A stretch of 64,000 nucleotides of DNA from Microbacterium suwonense (lineage in GTDB: Bacteria; Actinomycetota; Actinomycetes; Actinomycetales; Microbacteriaceae). The notes under the pieces were generated by a model. That model had not been told where the DNA came from and did not search any database. It was given only the letters and a program-made list of their open reading frames with translations. How positions within the stretch are numbered: the first letter of the stretch is position 1; each line of letters starts with the position of its first letter. Made by a program: the position numbers and the translations under genes. Below are positions 22,379 to 32,871 of this stretch, piece after piece. The stretch lies in assembly GCF_030296555.1 (NCBI RefSeq), contig NZ_AP027728.1:620001-684000 (forward strand), given 5' to 3'.

Positions 22379-23670
22379 CACCGGTCATCCTGCTCGCGGC
22401 CGCTGTGCTGCTGGTGGCGTTCGGCGGCCTGATGGCCGCGGTCGACGCCGCGTTCTCGGTGACCTCGCGCAGCGACCTCGAGGAGCTGGCGACGATCGGC
22501 CGCAAGTCCTCCGCATTGCGCGCCATCGCCGCCGACCCCGACCCGCATGTCAACGCGGTCGCGTTCATGCGCGTGACCTCTGAGACGACCGCCGCCGTGC
22601 TCGTGACCGTCTCGCTGGACTCGCTGCTGCCGAGCATCTGGTGGGCGATGCTCGCGGCCGCCGTGCTGATGACCGGCATCACCTTCGTGCTCGTCGGCGC
22701 CAGCCCGCGCTCGTACGGCAGGCTGCACGCGGCCGGCATCCTGCGGATCTGGGCCCCGACGGTCCGTGCCGTGCGGGTGCTGCTGGGGCCTCTCGCCGAA
22801 GCCCTCGTGCGCGCCGGACGGCGGGTGACGCCCGGGGCGGGCAGAAGCAGCTTCGCCTCGGAGGAGCAGCTGAGCATGGTCGACGAGGCCGCGTCGAACT
22901 CTCTCATCGAGGAGGACGACAGGGATCTGATCCACTCGGTGTTCGACTTCACCGACCAGTTCGTGCGCGCCGTGATGGTGCCGCGCACCGAGATGCTGAC
23001 CGTCGACGCGGCCGCCACGACCACCGAGGCGATGGAGCTGTTCCTGCGACACGGCGTCTCACGCATGCCCGTCGTCGACGACGATGCCGACGATGTGGTC
23101 GGCGTGCTCTACCTGAAGGATCTCGTGCAGTTCGCCTACCGCGATGAGAGCGCCTGGCGCGGGGCGCCGGTGCGACCGATCGCCCGCGCGGCCGCGTTCG
23201 TGCCGGAATCGATGCGGGCCGAATCGCTGCTGCAGCAGATGAAGCGGGACGCGGTGCACGTGTGCATCGTCGTGGACGAGCACGGCGGCGTCTCGGGCCT
23301 GGTCTCTCTGGAGGATCTCATCGAGGAGCTGGTCGGCGAGATCTCCGACGAGTACGATCGCGGACCGGCGGAGGTGGTCGATCTCGGCGCAGGACGCTAC
23401 CGGGTGAACTCCCGGCTGCCGCTGGAGGACGTCGGCGACCTTTTCGGATTGGACCTGGAGGATGAGGATGTCGATTCGATCGGCGGCCTTCTCGGCAAGG
23501 CGCTGGGCCAGGTGCCTCAGCCCGGGGCGACCACCTCGGTGAAGGGGCTGGTGCTCACCGGCGGCGCCTCGCGCGGACGGGGACGCGGCATCGCCACCGT
23601 GTTCGTGGAGCGCGCTGCCGGTGATGATGACGAGGATGCGGATCGCGACGGAGGACAACGGGATGACTGA
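22375..23670 (+). CDS. CNNM/CorC-type hemolysin family membrane protein
   Basis: This is an integral membrane protein of the CNNM/HlyC-CorC family, associated with magnesium or cobalt transport. The 431-residue product has an N-terminal DUF21 membrane region with several hydrophobic helices (about 1-120), a tandem CBS pair (DFTDQFVRAVMVPRTEM and VCIVVDEHGGVSGLV, about 190-330), and a C-terminal CorC_HlyC domain (INSR-type VNSRLPLEDVGDLF). It is located between ybeY and era, as in many Gram-positive genomes. The hemolysin name is historical. Confidence 0.9.
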   Translation: MTPVILLAAAVLLVAFGGLMAAVDAAFSVTSRSDLEELATIGRKSSALRAIAADPDPHVNAVAFMRVTSETTAAVLVTVSLDSLLPSIWWAMLAAAVLMTGITFVLVGASPRSYGRLHAAGILRIWAPTVRAVRVLLGPLAEALVRAGRRVTPGAGRSSFASEEQLSMVDEAASNSLIEEDDRDLIHSVFDFTDQFVRAVMVPRTEMLTVDAAATTTEAMELFLRHGVSRMPVVDDDADDVVGVLYLKDLVQFAYRDESAWRGAPVRPIARAAAFVPESMRAESLLQQMKRDAVHVCIVVDEHGGVSGLVSLEDLIEELVGEISDEYDRGPAEVVDLGAGRYRVNSRLPLEDVGDLFGLDLEDEDVDSIGGLLGKALGQVPQPGATTSVKGLVLTGGASRGRGRGIATVFVERAAGDDDEDADRDGGQRDD

Positions 23671-24577
23671 ACGGGATGAGATGGGCGCACCGACGCGCAG
23701 CGGGTTCGTCACCTTCGTGGGGCGGCCGAACGTCGGCAAATCCACGCTGACGAACGCGCTGGTGGGTGAGAAGATCGCAATCACCAGTGAGAAGCCGCAG
23801 ACCACGCGGCGCGCGATCCGCGGCATCCTGAACCGTCCCGACGGCCAGCTTGTGATCGTCGACACCCCCGGCATCCACAAGCCGCGGACGCTGCTCGGCG
23901 AGCGGCTGAACGACCTGGTCGAGCAGGTGCTCGGCGATGTGGACGTGATCGGCTTCTGCGTGCCCGCCACCGAGAAGGTGGGCCCCGGCGATCGCCGGAT
24001 CGCGGCGTCGCTGGACGGCTATCCGCGGGCGAAGAAGGTGGCGATCGTCACGAAGACGGATGCTGCGGGCAGAGACGAGATCGTCGAGCGGCTCATGGAG
24101 GTCGACTCTCTGCGCGAGGATTGGGCAGCCGTCATTCCGCTCTCCGCTCTGGGACGCGAGCAGCTGGACGTGCTGGCCGACGAGATGCTGGCCCTCATGC
24201 CCGAGGGGCCGCGGCTCTACGAAGACGGAATCGTCACCGACGAGTCCACCGACGACAGGATCGCCGAGATCATCCGCGAGGCGGCGCTGGCGGGTGTGCG
24301 CGACGAGCTGCCGCACTCGATCGCTGTCGTGGTCGACGATGTCGCACCGCGTGAAGACGGCGATCTGACCGACGTGTACGCCTCGATCGTCGTCGAGCGC
24401 GACAGTCAGAAAGCGATCATCATCGGGCACAAGGGTTCACGCCTGCGCGATGTCGGCGCCGTGGCGCGCGGGGGCATCGAGGAGCTGCTGGGCACTCGGG
24501 TGTTCCTGAAGCTGCATGTGCGCGTCGCCAAGGAATGGCAGCGCGATCCCAAGCAGCTCGGACGATTGGGGTTCTGA
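23663..24577 (+). CDS. era: GTPase Era
   Basis: This is an essential GTPase that binds the 3' end of 16S rRNA during 30S assembly. ATG 23663 gives 304 residues. G1 is GRPNVGKST, the G2 region includes QTTRRAIRG, G3 is DTPGIHKP, and G4 is TKTD. The C-terminal KH domain carries GSRLRDVGAVARGGIEELLG. It overlaps the upstream CorC gene by 8 bases. Confidence 0.96.
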   Translation: MTERDEMGAPTRSGFVTFVGRPNVGKSTLTNALVGEKIAITSEKPQTTRRAIRGILNRPDGQLVIVDTPGIHKPRTLLGERLNDLVEQVLGDVDVIGFCVPATEKVGPGDRRIAASLDGYPRAKKVAIVTKTDAAGRDEIVERLMEVDSLREDWAAVIPLSALGREQLDVLADEMLALMPEGPRLYEDGIVTDESTDDRIAEIIREAALAGVRDELPHSIAVVVDDVAPREDGDLTDVYASIVVERDSQKAIIIGHKGSRLRDVGAVARGGIEELLGTRVFLKLHVRVAKEWQRDPKQLGRLGF

Positions 24578-24578
24578 C

Positions 24579-25526
24579 ATGGCCTGGCACTGGATCGCCG
24601 AGCAGTGGGGCACGCCGGACTCCTGGCGGTTCGCAGAAGACGACGTGCCGGGCCCTGGCGTCGGTGAGGTCACGATCCGCGTCCACGCAGCAGGGGTCAA
24701 CCCCGCAGACGCCAAGCACGTCGCACGGCCCCGGCCCGGGCTGGAGCTTCCGACGCCGATCGGCTACGAGGTCTCGGGAGTCATCACCGCTGTCGGCGAC
24801 GACACGACGATCGTCAGGGGTCCGGTGTCGGTGGGCGACGAGGTCATCGCCTTCCGCGTCAGGGGAGGGTACGCCACGGAGCTCACCGTCCCCGCGCAGA
24901 AGGTGCTGCGAAAGCCCGCGCCCCTGAGCCATCCGCAGGCGGCCAACCTGCTGCTCGCGGGGACGACCGCGGCCGAGATGCTCGAAGTCGTCGGCGCTGC
25001 CGCGGGGGAGACCGTGCTGCTGCACGGTGCCTCGGGCGCGGTGGGCGTGAGCGTGCTGCAGCAGGCGGCGCTGCAGGGCATCCGGGTGATCGGCACGGCC
25101 AGCAGGGCCCGATTCGACACGGTGAGCGACTTCGGTGGCATCCCGGTGGAGTACGGCGACGGGCTCGCCGAACGGGTGACGGCGGCACTGGTGGATGCCG
25201 GCGCCGAGCGGATCGACGCAGCCCTGGACGCGGTCGGCACCGATGAGGCGGTCGCCACCTCGCTCGCTCTCGTGCCCGATCGCACGCGCATCGTCACGAT
25301 CGCGGCAGCTGACGCCGCGGCGCAGCACGGCATCCGGGCCATCGCCGGCTCACTGCCCGACAGCGCCCGCTTCCGCGACGCTGTACGCGAGCATCTGGTC
25401 GAGCTCGCCGAGCAGGGCCTTCTGGACGTTCCGATGGCACGGGAGTACCCGCTGAATCAGGCGCCGCAGGCGCTGGAGCTGCTGGCATCCGGGCATCCGG
25501 GCGGCAAAGTCGCCCTCGTCCCCTGA
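24579..25526 (+). CDS. Zinc-independent MDR family NADPH:quinone reductase
   Basis: This is a medium-chain dehydrogenase/reductase of the quinone oxidoreductase branch. The 315-residue product has an N-terminal GroES-like domain (VHAAGVNPADAKH) and a Rossmann domain with the NADPH loop HGASGAVGVSVLQQAALQG at about residues 147-165. It lacks the catalytic zinc ligands of alcohol dehydrogenases. It starts immediately after era (one base between) and is the last gene before the leuA leader. The natural substrate is unknown. Confidence 0.88.
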   Translation: MAWHWIAEQWGTPDSWRFAEDDVPGPGVGEVTIRVHAAGVNPADAKHVARPRPGLELPTPIGYEVSGVITAVGDDTTIVRGPVSVGDEVIAFRVRGGYATELTVPAQKVLRKPAPLSHPQAANLLLAGTTAAEMLEVVGAAAGETVLLHGASGAVGVSVLQQAALQGIRVIGTASRARFDTVSDFGGIPVEYGDGLAERVTAALVDAGAERIDAALDAVGTDEAVATSLALVPDRTRIVTIAAADAAAQHGIRAIAGSLPDSARFRDAVREHLVELAEQGLLDVPMAREYPLNQAPQALELLASGHPGGKVALVP

Positions 25527-25591
25527 AAGCCTCCGCGCTCATCATTCTGACCGCCATCGTCATCACCGTGAGCAATCCGCCCAACGTGGTG

Positions 25592-25598
25592 CTAGCAT
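25592..25598 (+). promoter_or_regulatory. -10 box of the leuA leader promoter
   Basis: TAGCAT at 25593-25598 fits an actinobacterial -10 hexamer and lies 6 bases before the leader ATG at 25605. Transcription would start at or next to that ATG, giving a leaderless message. No convincing -35 box is seen. Confidence 0.5.
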
Positions 25599-25604
25599 CA
25601 GACC

Positions 25605-25652
25605 ATGCCTCTGGGCGGTCTGCTTCTCCTTAGCTGCCGTGACGAGTCCTGA
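25605..25652 (+). CDS. leuL: leuA leader peptide (leucine attenuator)
   Basis: This is a 15-residue peptide, MPLGGLLLLSCRDES, with five leucine codons, four of them consecutive (CTG CTT CTC CTT), 70 bases before leuA. Such peptides sense charged tRNA-Leu: ribosome stalling at the Leu codons changes folding of the downstream RNA and permits leuA transcription. The peptide end and a 10-bp stem (25637-25674) overlap, as expected for an attenuator. The function is inferred from position and codon content. Confidence 0.82.
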   Translation: MPLGGLLLLSCRDES

Positions 25653-25674
25653 TCTTCGGGCCTTCTCGTCGCGG
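25637..25674 (+). promoter_or_regulatory. Attenuator hairpin of leuA leader
   Basis: CCGTGACGAG (25637-25646) pairs fully, with one G-U, with CTCGTCGCGG (25665-25674) around an 18-base loop. The 5' arm lies in the last codons of the leader peptide, so a ribosome position would control it. No strong U-run follows, so the exact terminating helix is uncertain. Confidence 0.5.
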
Positions 25675-25704
25675 CGCTTGTGTTGGCCTGAGCACACTTT
25701 CTGA

Positions 25705-27475
<1,771 letters not shown>

Positions 27476-27484
27476 CCCCTTCAA

Positions 27485-27555
27485 AGCCCGTCTATTTGGC
27501 GCTCGTGCACGCGGATCCCGGCGTGTCGCGTGCACGAGCGCCATATAGACGGGCT
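27485..27555. terminator. Long inverted repeat, bidirectional terminator between leuA and the TRIC gene
   Basis: A 29-base arm (27485-27513) pairs with 27527-27555 with a single mismatch around a 13-base loop. The arms begin AGCCCGTCTAT and reach CACGCG at the loop. It fills the 84-base gap between convergent genes and starts 9 bases after the leuA stop. It is unusually long and perfect for a terminator. Confidence 0.7.
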
Positions 27556-27559
27556 GTGG

Positions 27560-28246
27560 TCAGGGCTTGATGATCGGGATCATTCCGGTCTCGGTCGCGA
27601 CCTTGCGGCGGTACAGGCGGCGCTGCTCGGGCAGTGACAGATCGTAGACGACGGCGAGCACGCGGATGATCGCGGTCAGGACGATGCCGATCACCGCCGC
27701 CAGCGTGATGCCCACGCCGAATGCGTGCATGATCATGATCGCCGTGCAGCCCACCCCCGCGGCGACCGCGTAGAGCGAGCCGACATGCATGATCGCGACC
27801 GGCAGGCCCATCAGGACATCGCGCAGCACCCCGCCGCCGACGGCCGCGCAGGCGCCGATGAAGACCGCGGGGATCGGCGGGATGCCGAAGGCGACGGCCT
27901 TACTGACCCCGAACGCTCCGAACATGCCGATCACGACCGCATCGAGCACCACGATGAGGATGTTGATGCGGTTGAAGACACCGGCCAGCAGCATCCCGAA
28001 CAGCGCCGCCCCGACGGCCGTGATGAGGTACCAGTCGCTCTGCAGCGTGGCCGGGGGCTGACCGATCAGCAGATCTCGAATGAGACCGCCGCCCATGCCG
28101 ATCATGATGCCGATGATCGCGACGCCGAGCCAGTCCAGCCGGCGTTCCCCCTGGAAGCCGGAGGCGAACATCGCACCCTGGATGCCACCGAGCGCGACGC
28201 CGAGCAGATCGGCCCACAGCGGGATGATGAAGAGCGGTTCGGTCAC
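27560..28246 (-). CDS. TRIC (UPF0126) family cation channel-like membrane protein
   Basis: This is an integral membrane protein of the prokaryotic TRIC/YicG group, trimeric monovalent cation channels. The GTG start at 28246 gives 228 residues with about seven hydrophobic helices and the two internal repeats with GGGLIRDLL and GGGVLRDVL, the hallmark of the family. A short basic C-terminus follows (RRLYRRK). It is divergent from recO and convergent to leuA. Confidence 0.88.
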   Translation of the reverse strand: MTEPLFIIPLWADLLGVALGGIQGAMFASGFQGERRLDWLGVAIIGIMIGMGGGLIRDLLIGQPPATLQSDWYLITAVGAALFGMLLAGVFNRINILIVVLDAVVIGMFGAFGVSKAVAFGIPPIPAVFIGACAAVGGGVLRDVLMGLPVAIMHVGSLYAVAAGVGCTAIMIMHAFGVGITLAAVIGIVLTAIIRVLAVVYDLSLPEQRRLYRRKVATETGMIPIIKP

Positions 28247-28281
28247 CCGTCCATTCTCCCCTGTGCAGGGGATAATCGAGG

Positions 28282-29025
28282 GTGCCCACCTATCGAGACG
28301 AAGCGGTGATCCTGCGCACCCACAAGCTGGGCGAGGCGGACCGGATCGTCACGATGCTCTCGCGGCGCAACGGCAAGATCCGCGCGGTGGCGAAAGGCGT
28401 GCGACGCACGTCATCGAAGTTCGGGTCGAGACTCGAGCCGTTCATGGTCGCCGACGTGCAGCTGTATCAGGGACGTTCGCTCGACATCGTGCAGCAGGCG
28501 GAGTCGCTGGGTGCGTACGGCGCTGAGATCGCCGTGGACTACGAGCGGTTCACTGCAGCCAGCGCCATGGTCGAGACCGCCGATCGGCTCAATGAGGCGG
28601 AGGCCACCTCCGATCAGTACCTGCTGCTCGTCGGAGGCCTGCGATCGCTGTCGCGCGGGGAGCATGCCGCGCGCAGCATCCTGGACTCGTATCTGCTGCG
28701 TGTGATGGCGCTTTCGGGCTGGGCGCCCGCACTGGAGGACTGCGCCCGCTGCGGTGCGCCGGGCCCGCACCGCCATTTCGGGCCGCAGCTGGGCGGGACG
28801 GTGTGCGAGGACTGTGCGCCCGCCGGCAGCCCGCGCATCTCGGCGTCCACGCTGACGCTGCTGCGTGCGCTGATGAGCGGTGACTGGGCCATGATCGACG
28901 CCTCGGCACCGGGAGACCTGAGCTCGGCATCCGGTGCTGTCGCCGCCTACGCGCAATGGCATCTCGAGCGCGGCATCCGCTCTCTCGAGCACGTGACAGG
29001 CCCGCAGTGGGAGGGAACCCGTTGA
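28282..29025 (+). CDS. recO: DNA repair protein RecO
   Basis: This is a recombination mediator that anneals ssDNA and loads RecA with RecF/RecR. The GTG start at 28282 gives 247 residues: an OB-fold N-terminus ([20 protein letters not shown]), a helical region, and a C4 zinc site (CARC ... CEDC at about residues 154-180). The stop overlaps the uppS start (TTGA). Confidence 0.95.
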   Translation: MPTYRDEAVILRTHKLGEADRIVTMLSRRNGKIRAVAKGVRRTSSKFGSRLEPFMVADVQLYQGRSLDIVQQAESLGAYGAEIAVDYERFTAASAMVETADRLNEAEATSDQYLLLVGGLRSLSRGEHAARSILDSYLLRVMALSGWAPALEDCARCGAPGPHRHFGPQLGGTVCEDCAPAGSPRISASTLTLLRALMSGDWAMIDASAPGDLSSASGAVAAYAQWHLERGIRSLEHVTGPQWEGTR

Positions 29026-29822
29026 GCCCGAAGCCGTACACGCACAAGGATGCCGTACCGTTCCGTCCACTGGACTGGACCGGCGTGCATCCGCCGCAGT
29101 TCCCGGCGGTGCCCGAGCACGTCGCGATCGTCATGGACGGCAACGGGCGCTGGGCGAACCGCCGCGGCCTGAGCCGCATCGAGGGACACAAGGCCGGTGA
29201 GGAGGTGCTGCTCGACGTCGTCGCCGGTGCCATCCAGGCCGGGGTCAAGCACCTTTCGGTGTATGCCTTCTCAACGGAGAACTGGGCGCGCTCGCCCGAC
29301 GAGGTGCGGTTCCTGATGGGCTACAACCGCGATGTGCTGCATCGACGGCGTGACCAGCTCAACGAGTGGGGCGTGCGGGTGCGCTGGGCAGGACGCAAGC
29401 CCCGGCTGTGGGGCTCGGTGATCAAAGAGCTGCAGTTCGCCGAGCAGCTCACCCGCGACAATGACGTGCTCACGCTCACGATGTGCGTGAACTACGGCGG
29501 ACGGGTCGAACTGGTGGATGCCGTGCGTGCGCTGGCCGAGGACGTGAAGGCCGGGCGGATCAAGCCGGGTGCGATCACCGAGAAGCAGATCCGCAGGCGC
29601 CTGTACGTGCCGGACATGCCCGACGTCGACCTGTTCCTGCGCAGCTCGGGGGAGCAGCGCACCTCCAACTTCCTGCTCTGGCAGTCGGCGTATGCCGAGA
29701 TGGTGTTCCTCGACACGCTGTGGCCGGACTTCTCCCGCGAAGAGCTGTGGCGGGCGATCGGCATCTACCTGTCGCGCGACCGTCGCTTCGGCGGTGCCGT
29801 GGATACGCCGGATCCCGCCTGA
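29022..29822 (+). CDS. uppS: Isoprenyl transferase (undecaprenyl diphosphate synthase family)
   Basis: This is a cis-prenyltransferase that makes the polyprenyl diphosphate carrier for cell-wall synthesis. The TTG start at 29022 overlaps the recO stop and gives 266 residues. Signature motifs are [14 protein letters not shown] (catalytic Asp), FSTENWARS, and [15 protein letters not shown]. The chain length of the product (decaprenyl or undecaprenyl) cannot be judged from sequence. Confidence 0.95.
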   Translation: MSPKPYTHKDAVPFRPLDWTGVHPPQFPAVPEHVAIVMDGNGRWANRRGLSRIEGHKAGEEVLLDVVAGAIQAGVKHLSVYAFSTENWARSPDEVRFLMGYNRDVLHRRRDQLNEWGVRVRWAGRKPRLWGSVIKELQFAEQLTRDNDVLTLTMCVNYGGRVELVDAVRALAEDVKAGRIKPGAITEKQIRRRLYVPDMPDVDLFLRSSGEQRTSNFLLWQSAYAEMVFLDTLWPDFSREELWRAIGIYLSRDRRFGGAVDTPDPA

Positions 29823-29883
29823 AAATCTCGGTCAACATTACCGGAAGGGAATACGACGGTCGGCACAGGAGTTGCACGGTGGT

Positions 29884-30561
29884 GTGAGCGAACCCATCTC
29901 GATCGACATCTGGTCCGACATCGCCTGCCCCTGGTGCTACATCGGCAAGCGCAACCTCGAAGCGGGCCTCGCGGCCACCGCGAGCGACGATGACGCACCG
30001 CAGGTGAACATCACGTTCCACTCCTTCGAGCTCTCGCCCGACACGCCGGTCGACTTCGACGGCGACGAGATCGACTTCCTCGCCGGTCACAAGGGCATGC
30101 CCCGCGACCAGGTCGAGCAGATGCTCGCGCGCGTCACCGACGTGGCCGCGGGCGCGGGCCTGCAGTACCGGTTCGATCTGCTGCAGCACACCAACACGGT
30201 CAAGGCCCACGAACTGCTGCACTTCGCCAAGGCGAACGGCAGGCAGCACGAGATGAAGGAGCGCCTGATGTCGGCCTACTTCATCGAGGGTCGGCATGTC
30301 GGTCGTATCGACGATCTCGTCGCTCTCGCCGACGAGATCGGGTTGGATGCCGGCGAAGCACGCTCCGCCCTCGAGGCCGCTGAGTACCTGGAGGCCGTGC
30401 GCGCCGATCAGGCACAGGCCCGTGCCTACGGCATCAACGGGGTGCCGTTCTTCGTCATCGACGGTCAGTACGGCGTCAGTGGAGCGCAGCCGCCGGAGGC
30501 GTTCGAGAACGTCATCCGCGATGTCTGGGCGAAGAAGCTCGTCGCCGCCCCTGCCGAGTAG
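29884..30561 (+). CDS. DsbA family oxidoreductase (FrnE-like)
   Basis: This is a thioredoxin-fold protein with the active site CPWC at about residues 15-18, in the FrnE/HCCA isomerase-like subgroup. The GTG start at 29884 gives 225 residues without a signal peptide, so it acts in the cytoplasm. The cis-proline motif GVPFFVID is near residue 182. Possible roles are disulfide exchange or polyketide-type isomerisation; the substrate is unknown. It is separated from uppS by 61 bases holding nothing recognisable. Confidence 0.88.
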   Translation: MSEPISIDIWSDIACPWCYIGKRNLEAGLAATASDDDAPQVNITFHSFELSPDTPVDFDGDEIDFLAGHKGMPRDQVEQMLARVTDVAAGAGLQYRFDLLQHTNTVKAHELLHFAKANGRQHEMKERLMSAYFIEGRHVGRIDDLVALADEIGLDAGEARSALEAAEYLEAVRADQAQARAYGINGVPFFVIDGQYGVSGAQPPEAFENVIRDVWAKKLVAAPAE

Positions 30562-30577
30562 GCGACATCGATGGCGG

Positions 30578-31090
30578 TCAGGCCGATGGACGCCACATCG
30601 TGGCGCCGGTCGGCCCGGTCTCTCCGCTGCGCACCAGTGGACGGGCCCCCTCGATGGCAGTGATCCCGCGCTCGGCGGCCGCTGCGACGATCTGCTGACG
30701 CAGCTTCGCCCACGGCTTCATGCCGTTGAGGGTTCCCGCGAACTCGATCGCACGGGAGACGGCGACGAGGGTCCCGTCGGGTACCGGTGCGAGTTCGTAG
30801 ACGACGTCGTCGTCGTTGTAGTGGGTGTGAGCCCAGGTGCCATCCGATACGCGTCGCACGCGCTTGGTGCTCTCGAAGATCGGTGCGACGAGCTCGCGCA
30901 CCGTGTCGACGTCCGCGTGCACCGTCACTGTGGCGCCGAGACCCTCGTCGGCAGCCTGACGGGCCTTGTTCGCCTCCGCTCGCCTGTTCCCCGCGTTCCG
31001 TGCCTTCTTCTTCAGCACCCGTCCCACGAAATACAGCACGACGATGACGACGAGAAGCGCGTAGAGCAGGATGACGATCGGCTGGTCCAT
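30578..31090 (-). CDS. Membrane-anchored hypothetical protein
   Basis: I do not recognise the family. The 170-residue product starts MDQPIVILLYALLVVIVVLYFVG, one transmembrane segment, then a basic stretch (RVLKKKARNAGNRRAEANK) and a soluble alpha/beta region (ATVTVHADVDTVRELVAPIFE ... VPDGTLVAVSRA) that resembles a START/SRPBCC-like or small regulatory domain, not decisively. It is convergent with the DsbA gene, 16 bases apart. Confidence 0.7.
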   Translation of the reverse strand: MDQPIVILLYALLVVIVVLYFVGRVLKKKARNAGNRRAEANKARQAADEGLGATVTVHADVDTVRELVAPIFESTKRVRRVSDGTWAHTHYNDDDVVYELAPVPDGTLVAVSRAIEFAGTLNGMKPWAKLRQQIVAAAAERGITAIEGARPLVRSGETGPTGATMWRPSA

Positions 31091-31127
31091 CGCGCCAGCC
31101 TATCGAGGCTCGGCGGAAGCGCTCGAA

Positions 31128-31630
31128 TCAGCGACCCGCCGCGTTCAGCGCATCCTCGATCGCCGTGACGACCTCGGGGAGTCCGGCAGCTGCTTCGGAC
31201 GGAACCGGCTCACGGATCCGTCGGCGCCCACCAGGAACTTCTCGAAGTTCCATTCCACGCGGCCCGCCTTGCCTGCGGCATCCGACGTCTCCGTGAGCGC
31301 CTTGAACAGGTCGTGCGCGTTGCGGCCGTTGACCTTGACCTTCTGGTTCACCGGGAAGGTGACGCCGTAGGTCGTGGAGCAGAACTCCAGGATCTGCTCC
31401 ATCGAACCCGGCTCCTGGCCCATGAACTGGTTGCACGGGAATCCGAGCACCGTGAACCCGCGATCGCCGTACTCGCGCTGCAGCTGCTCGAGCTGCTCAT
31501 ACTGCGGGGTGTTGCCGCACTTCGAGGCCACGTTGACGACGAGCACCACATCAGAGTCGTACTCGTCGAGAGTCTTCTGCGCGCCCGAGGCGTCGAGGAA
31601 CGGGATCTGCCGGATCGTCGAATCGGTCAT
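31128..31630 (-). CDS. Glutathione peroxidase family protein (frameshifted)
   Basis: This is a thiol peroxidase of the GPx family, probably using thioredoxin or mycothiol rather than glutathione. From ATG 31630 it reads MTDSTIRQIPFLDA, with the peroxidatic cysteine in NVASKCGNTPQY (about residue 37; Cys, not selenocysteine), FPCNQF and VEWNFEKFLV. The last residues are out of frame. Adding one base at the GGGG run 31176-31179 (plus strand) restores PDSPEVVTAIEDALNAAGR and a 167-residue protein ending at 31128. It is divergent from dus. Confidence 0.9.
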
Positions 31631-31690
31631 ATCCACAGCCTAAGTCTGCTGAGCCCATCGCGGGCCGCGGTCTGGGAGAATAGAGGGGAC

Positions 31691-32871
31691 ATGACTCTCG
31701 CCATCGACTCCACCGTCCGCACCGCGACGGCTCCCGCGCTCCGCATCGGACCGATCGACCTCGACGTGCCGGTCGTGCTCGCCCCCATGGCAGGCATCAC
31801 CAACACCGCGTTCCGCCGGCTGTGCCGTGAGTACGGTGCGGGGCTGTACGTCAGCGAGATGATCACCTCCCGGGCTCTCGTGGAGCGCAACGCGATCACC
31901 ATGCGGCTGATCCAGCACCACGAGAGTGAGACGACCCGCTCCATCCAGCTCTACGGGGTGGACCCCGCGACCATCGCCGAGGCGGTGCGCATCATCGTCG
32001 CCGAGGACCGCGCCGACCACATCGATCTGAACTTCGGCTGCCCGGTGCCCAAGGTCACCCGCAAGGGCGGGGAGCGGCCCTGCCCTGGAAGATTGGCCTG
32101 TTCGCCGACATCGTCGACCGTGCGGTCAGGGCAGCGGGCGACGTGCCGTTGACGGTCAAGATGCGCAAAGGCATCAACAAGGACCATCTGACCTTCCTCG
32201 ATGCGGGGCGGGCTGCGGAGGACGCCGGTGCCGCCGCCGTCGCCCTTCATGCGCGCACCGCGTCGGAGTACTACTCGGGGCACGCGGACTGGAACGCGAT
32301 CGGCGAGCTGAAGCAGGCCGTCACCAGCATCCCGGTGCTCGGCAACGGCGACATCTGGTCGGCGGACGACGCTGCGAGGATGATGGCGGAGACCGGCTGC
32401 GACGGTGTCGTGGTCGGCCGCGGATGCCTGGGGCGCCCGTGGCTGTTCGGCGAGCTCGCCGATGCTCTCGGCCCATCGACCGAGGAGCTGCGACCCCGGG
32501 TGGATGCGACTCTGCAGTTCGTCGCGCAGGCGTTCCGCCGGCATGCCGAGCTGCTCGTGGAGTTCTTCGAGGACGAGGACCGCGGATGCAAGGATGTGCG
32601 CAAGCACGTCGCCTGGTACTTCAAGGGCTACCCGGTCGGCGGCGAGCTGCGCTCCGCGTTGGCGCGGGCCTCCTCGCTGGCGGAGATCGACGAGCTGCTC
32701 GGCACCCTCGGCGATGCGCCGTATCCCGGGATCGGCGCCGAGGGGCAGCGCGGCCGCGCCGGGTCCCCGAAGCGCACAGCGCTCCCGGAGGGCTGGCTGG
32801 ATTCACGCGAGGTCGATGACGGCATCGGCGACATGATGCGCGGAGCGGAGATCGAGAACAGTGGCGGCTGA
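31691..32871 (+). CDS. dusB: tRNA-dihydrouridine synthase (frameshifted)
   Basis: This is a flavin-dependent enzyme reducing uridine in the tRNA D-loop. The ATG start at 31691 follows GAGGGG. FMN-barrel motifs are LAPMAGITNTAFRRL and NFGCPVPKV, with the catalytic Cys in the latter. The frame breaks at the GGGG run 32069-32072; adding one G restores RKGGGAALPWKIGLFADI and joins the second frame (VPLTVKMRKG, VVGRGCLGRPWLF) into 393 residues. It overlaps the dgt start by 11 bases. Confidence 0.93.
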
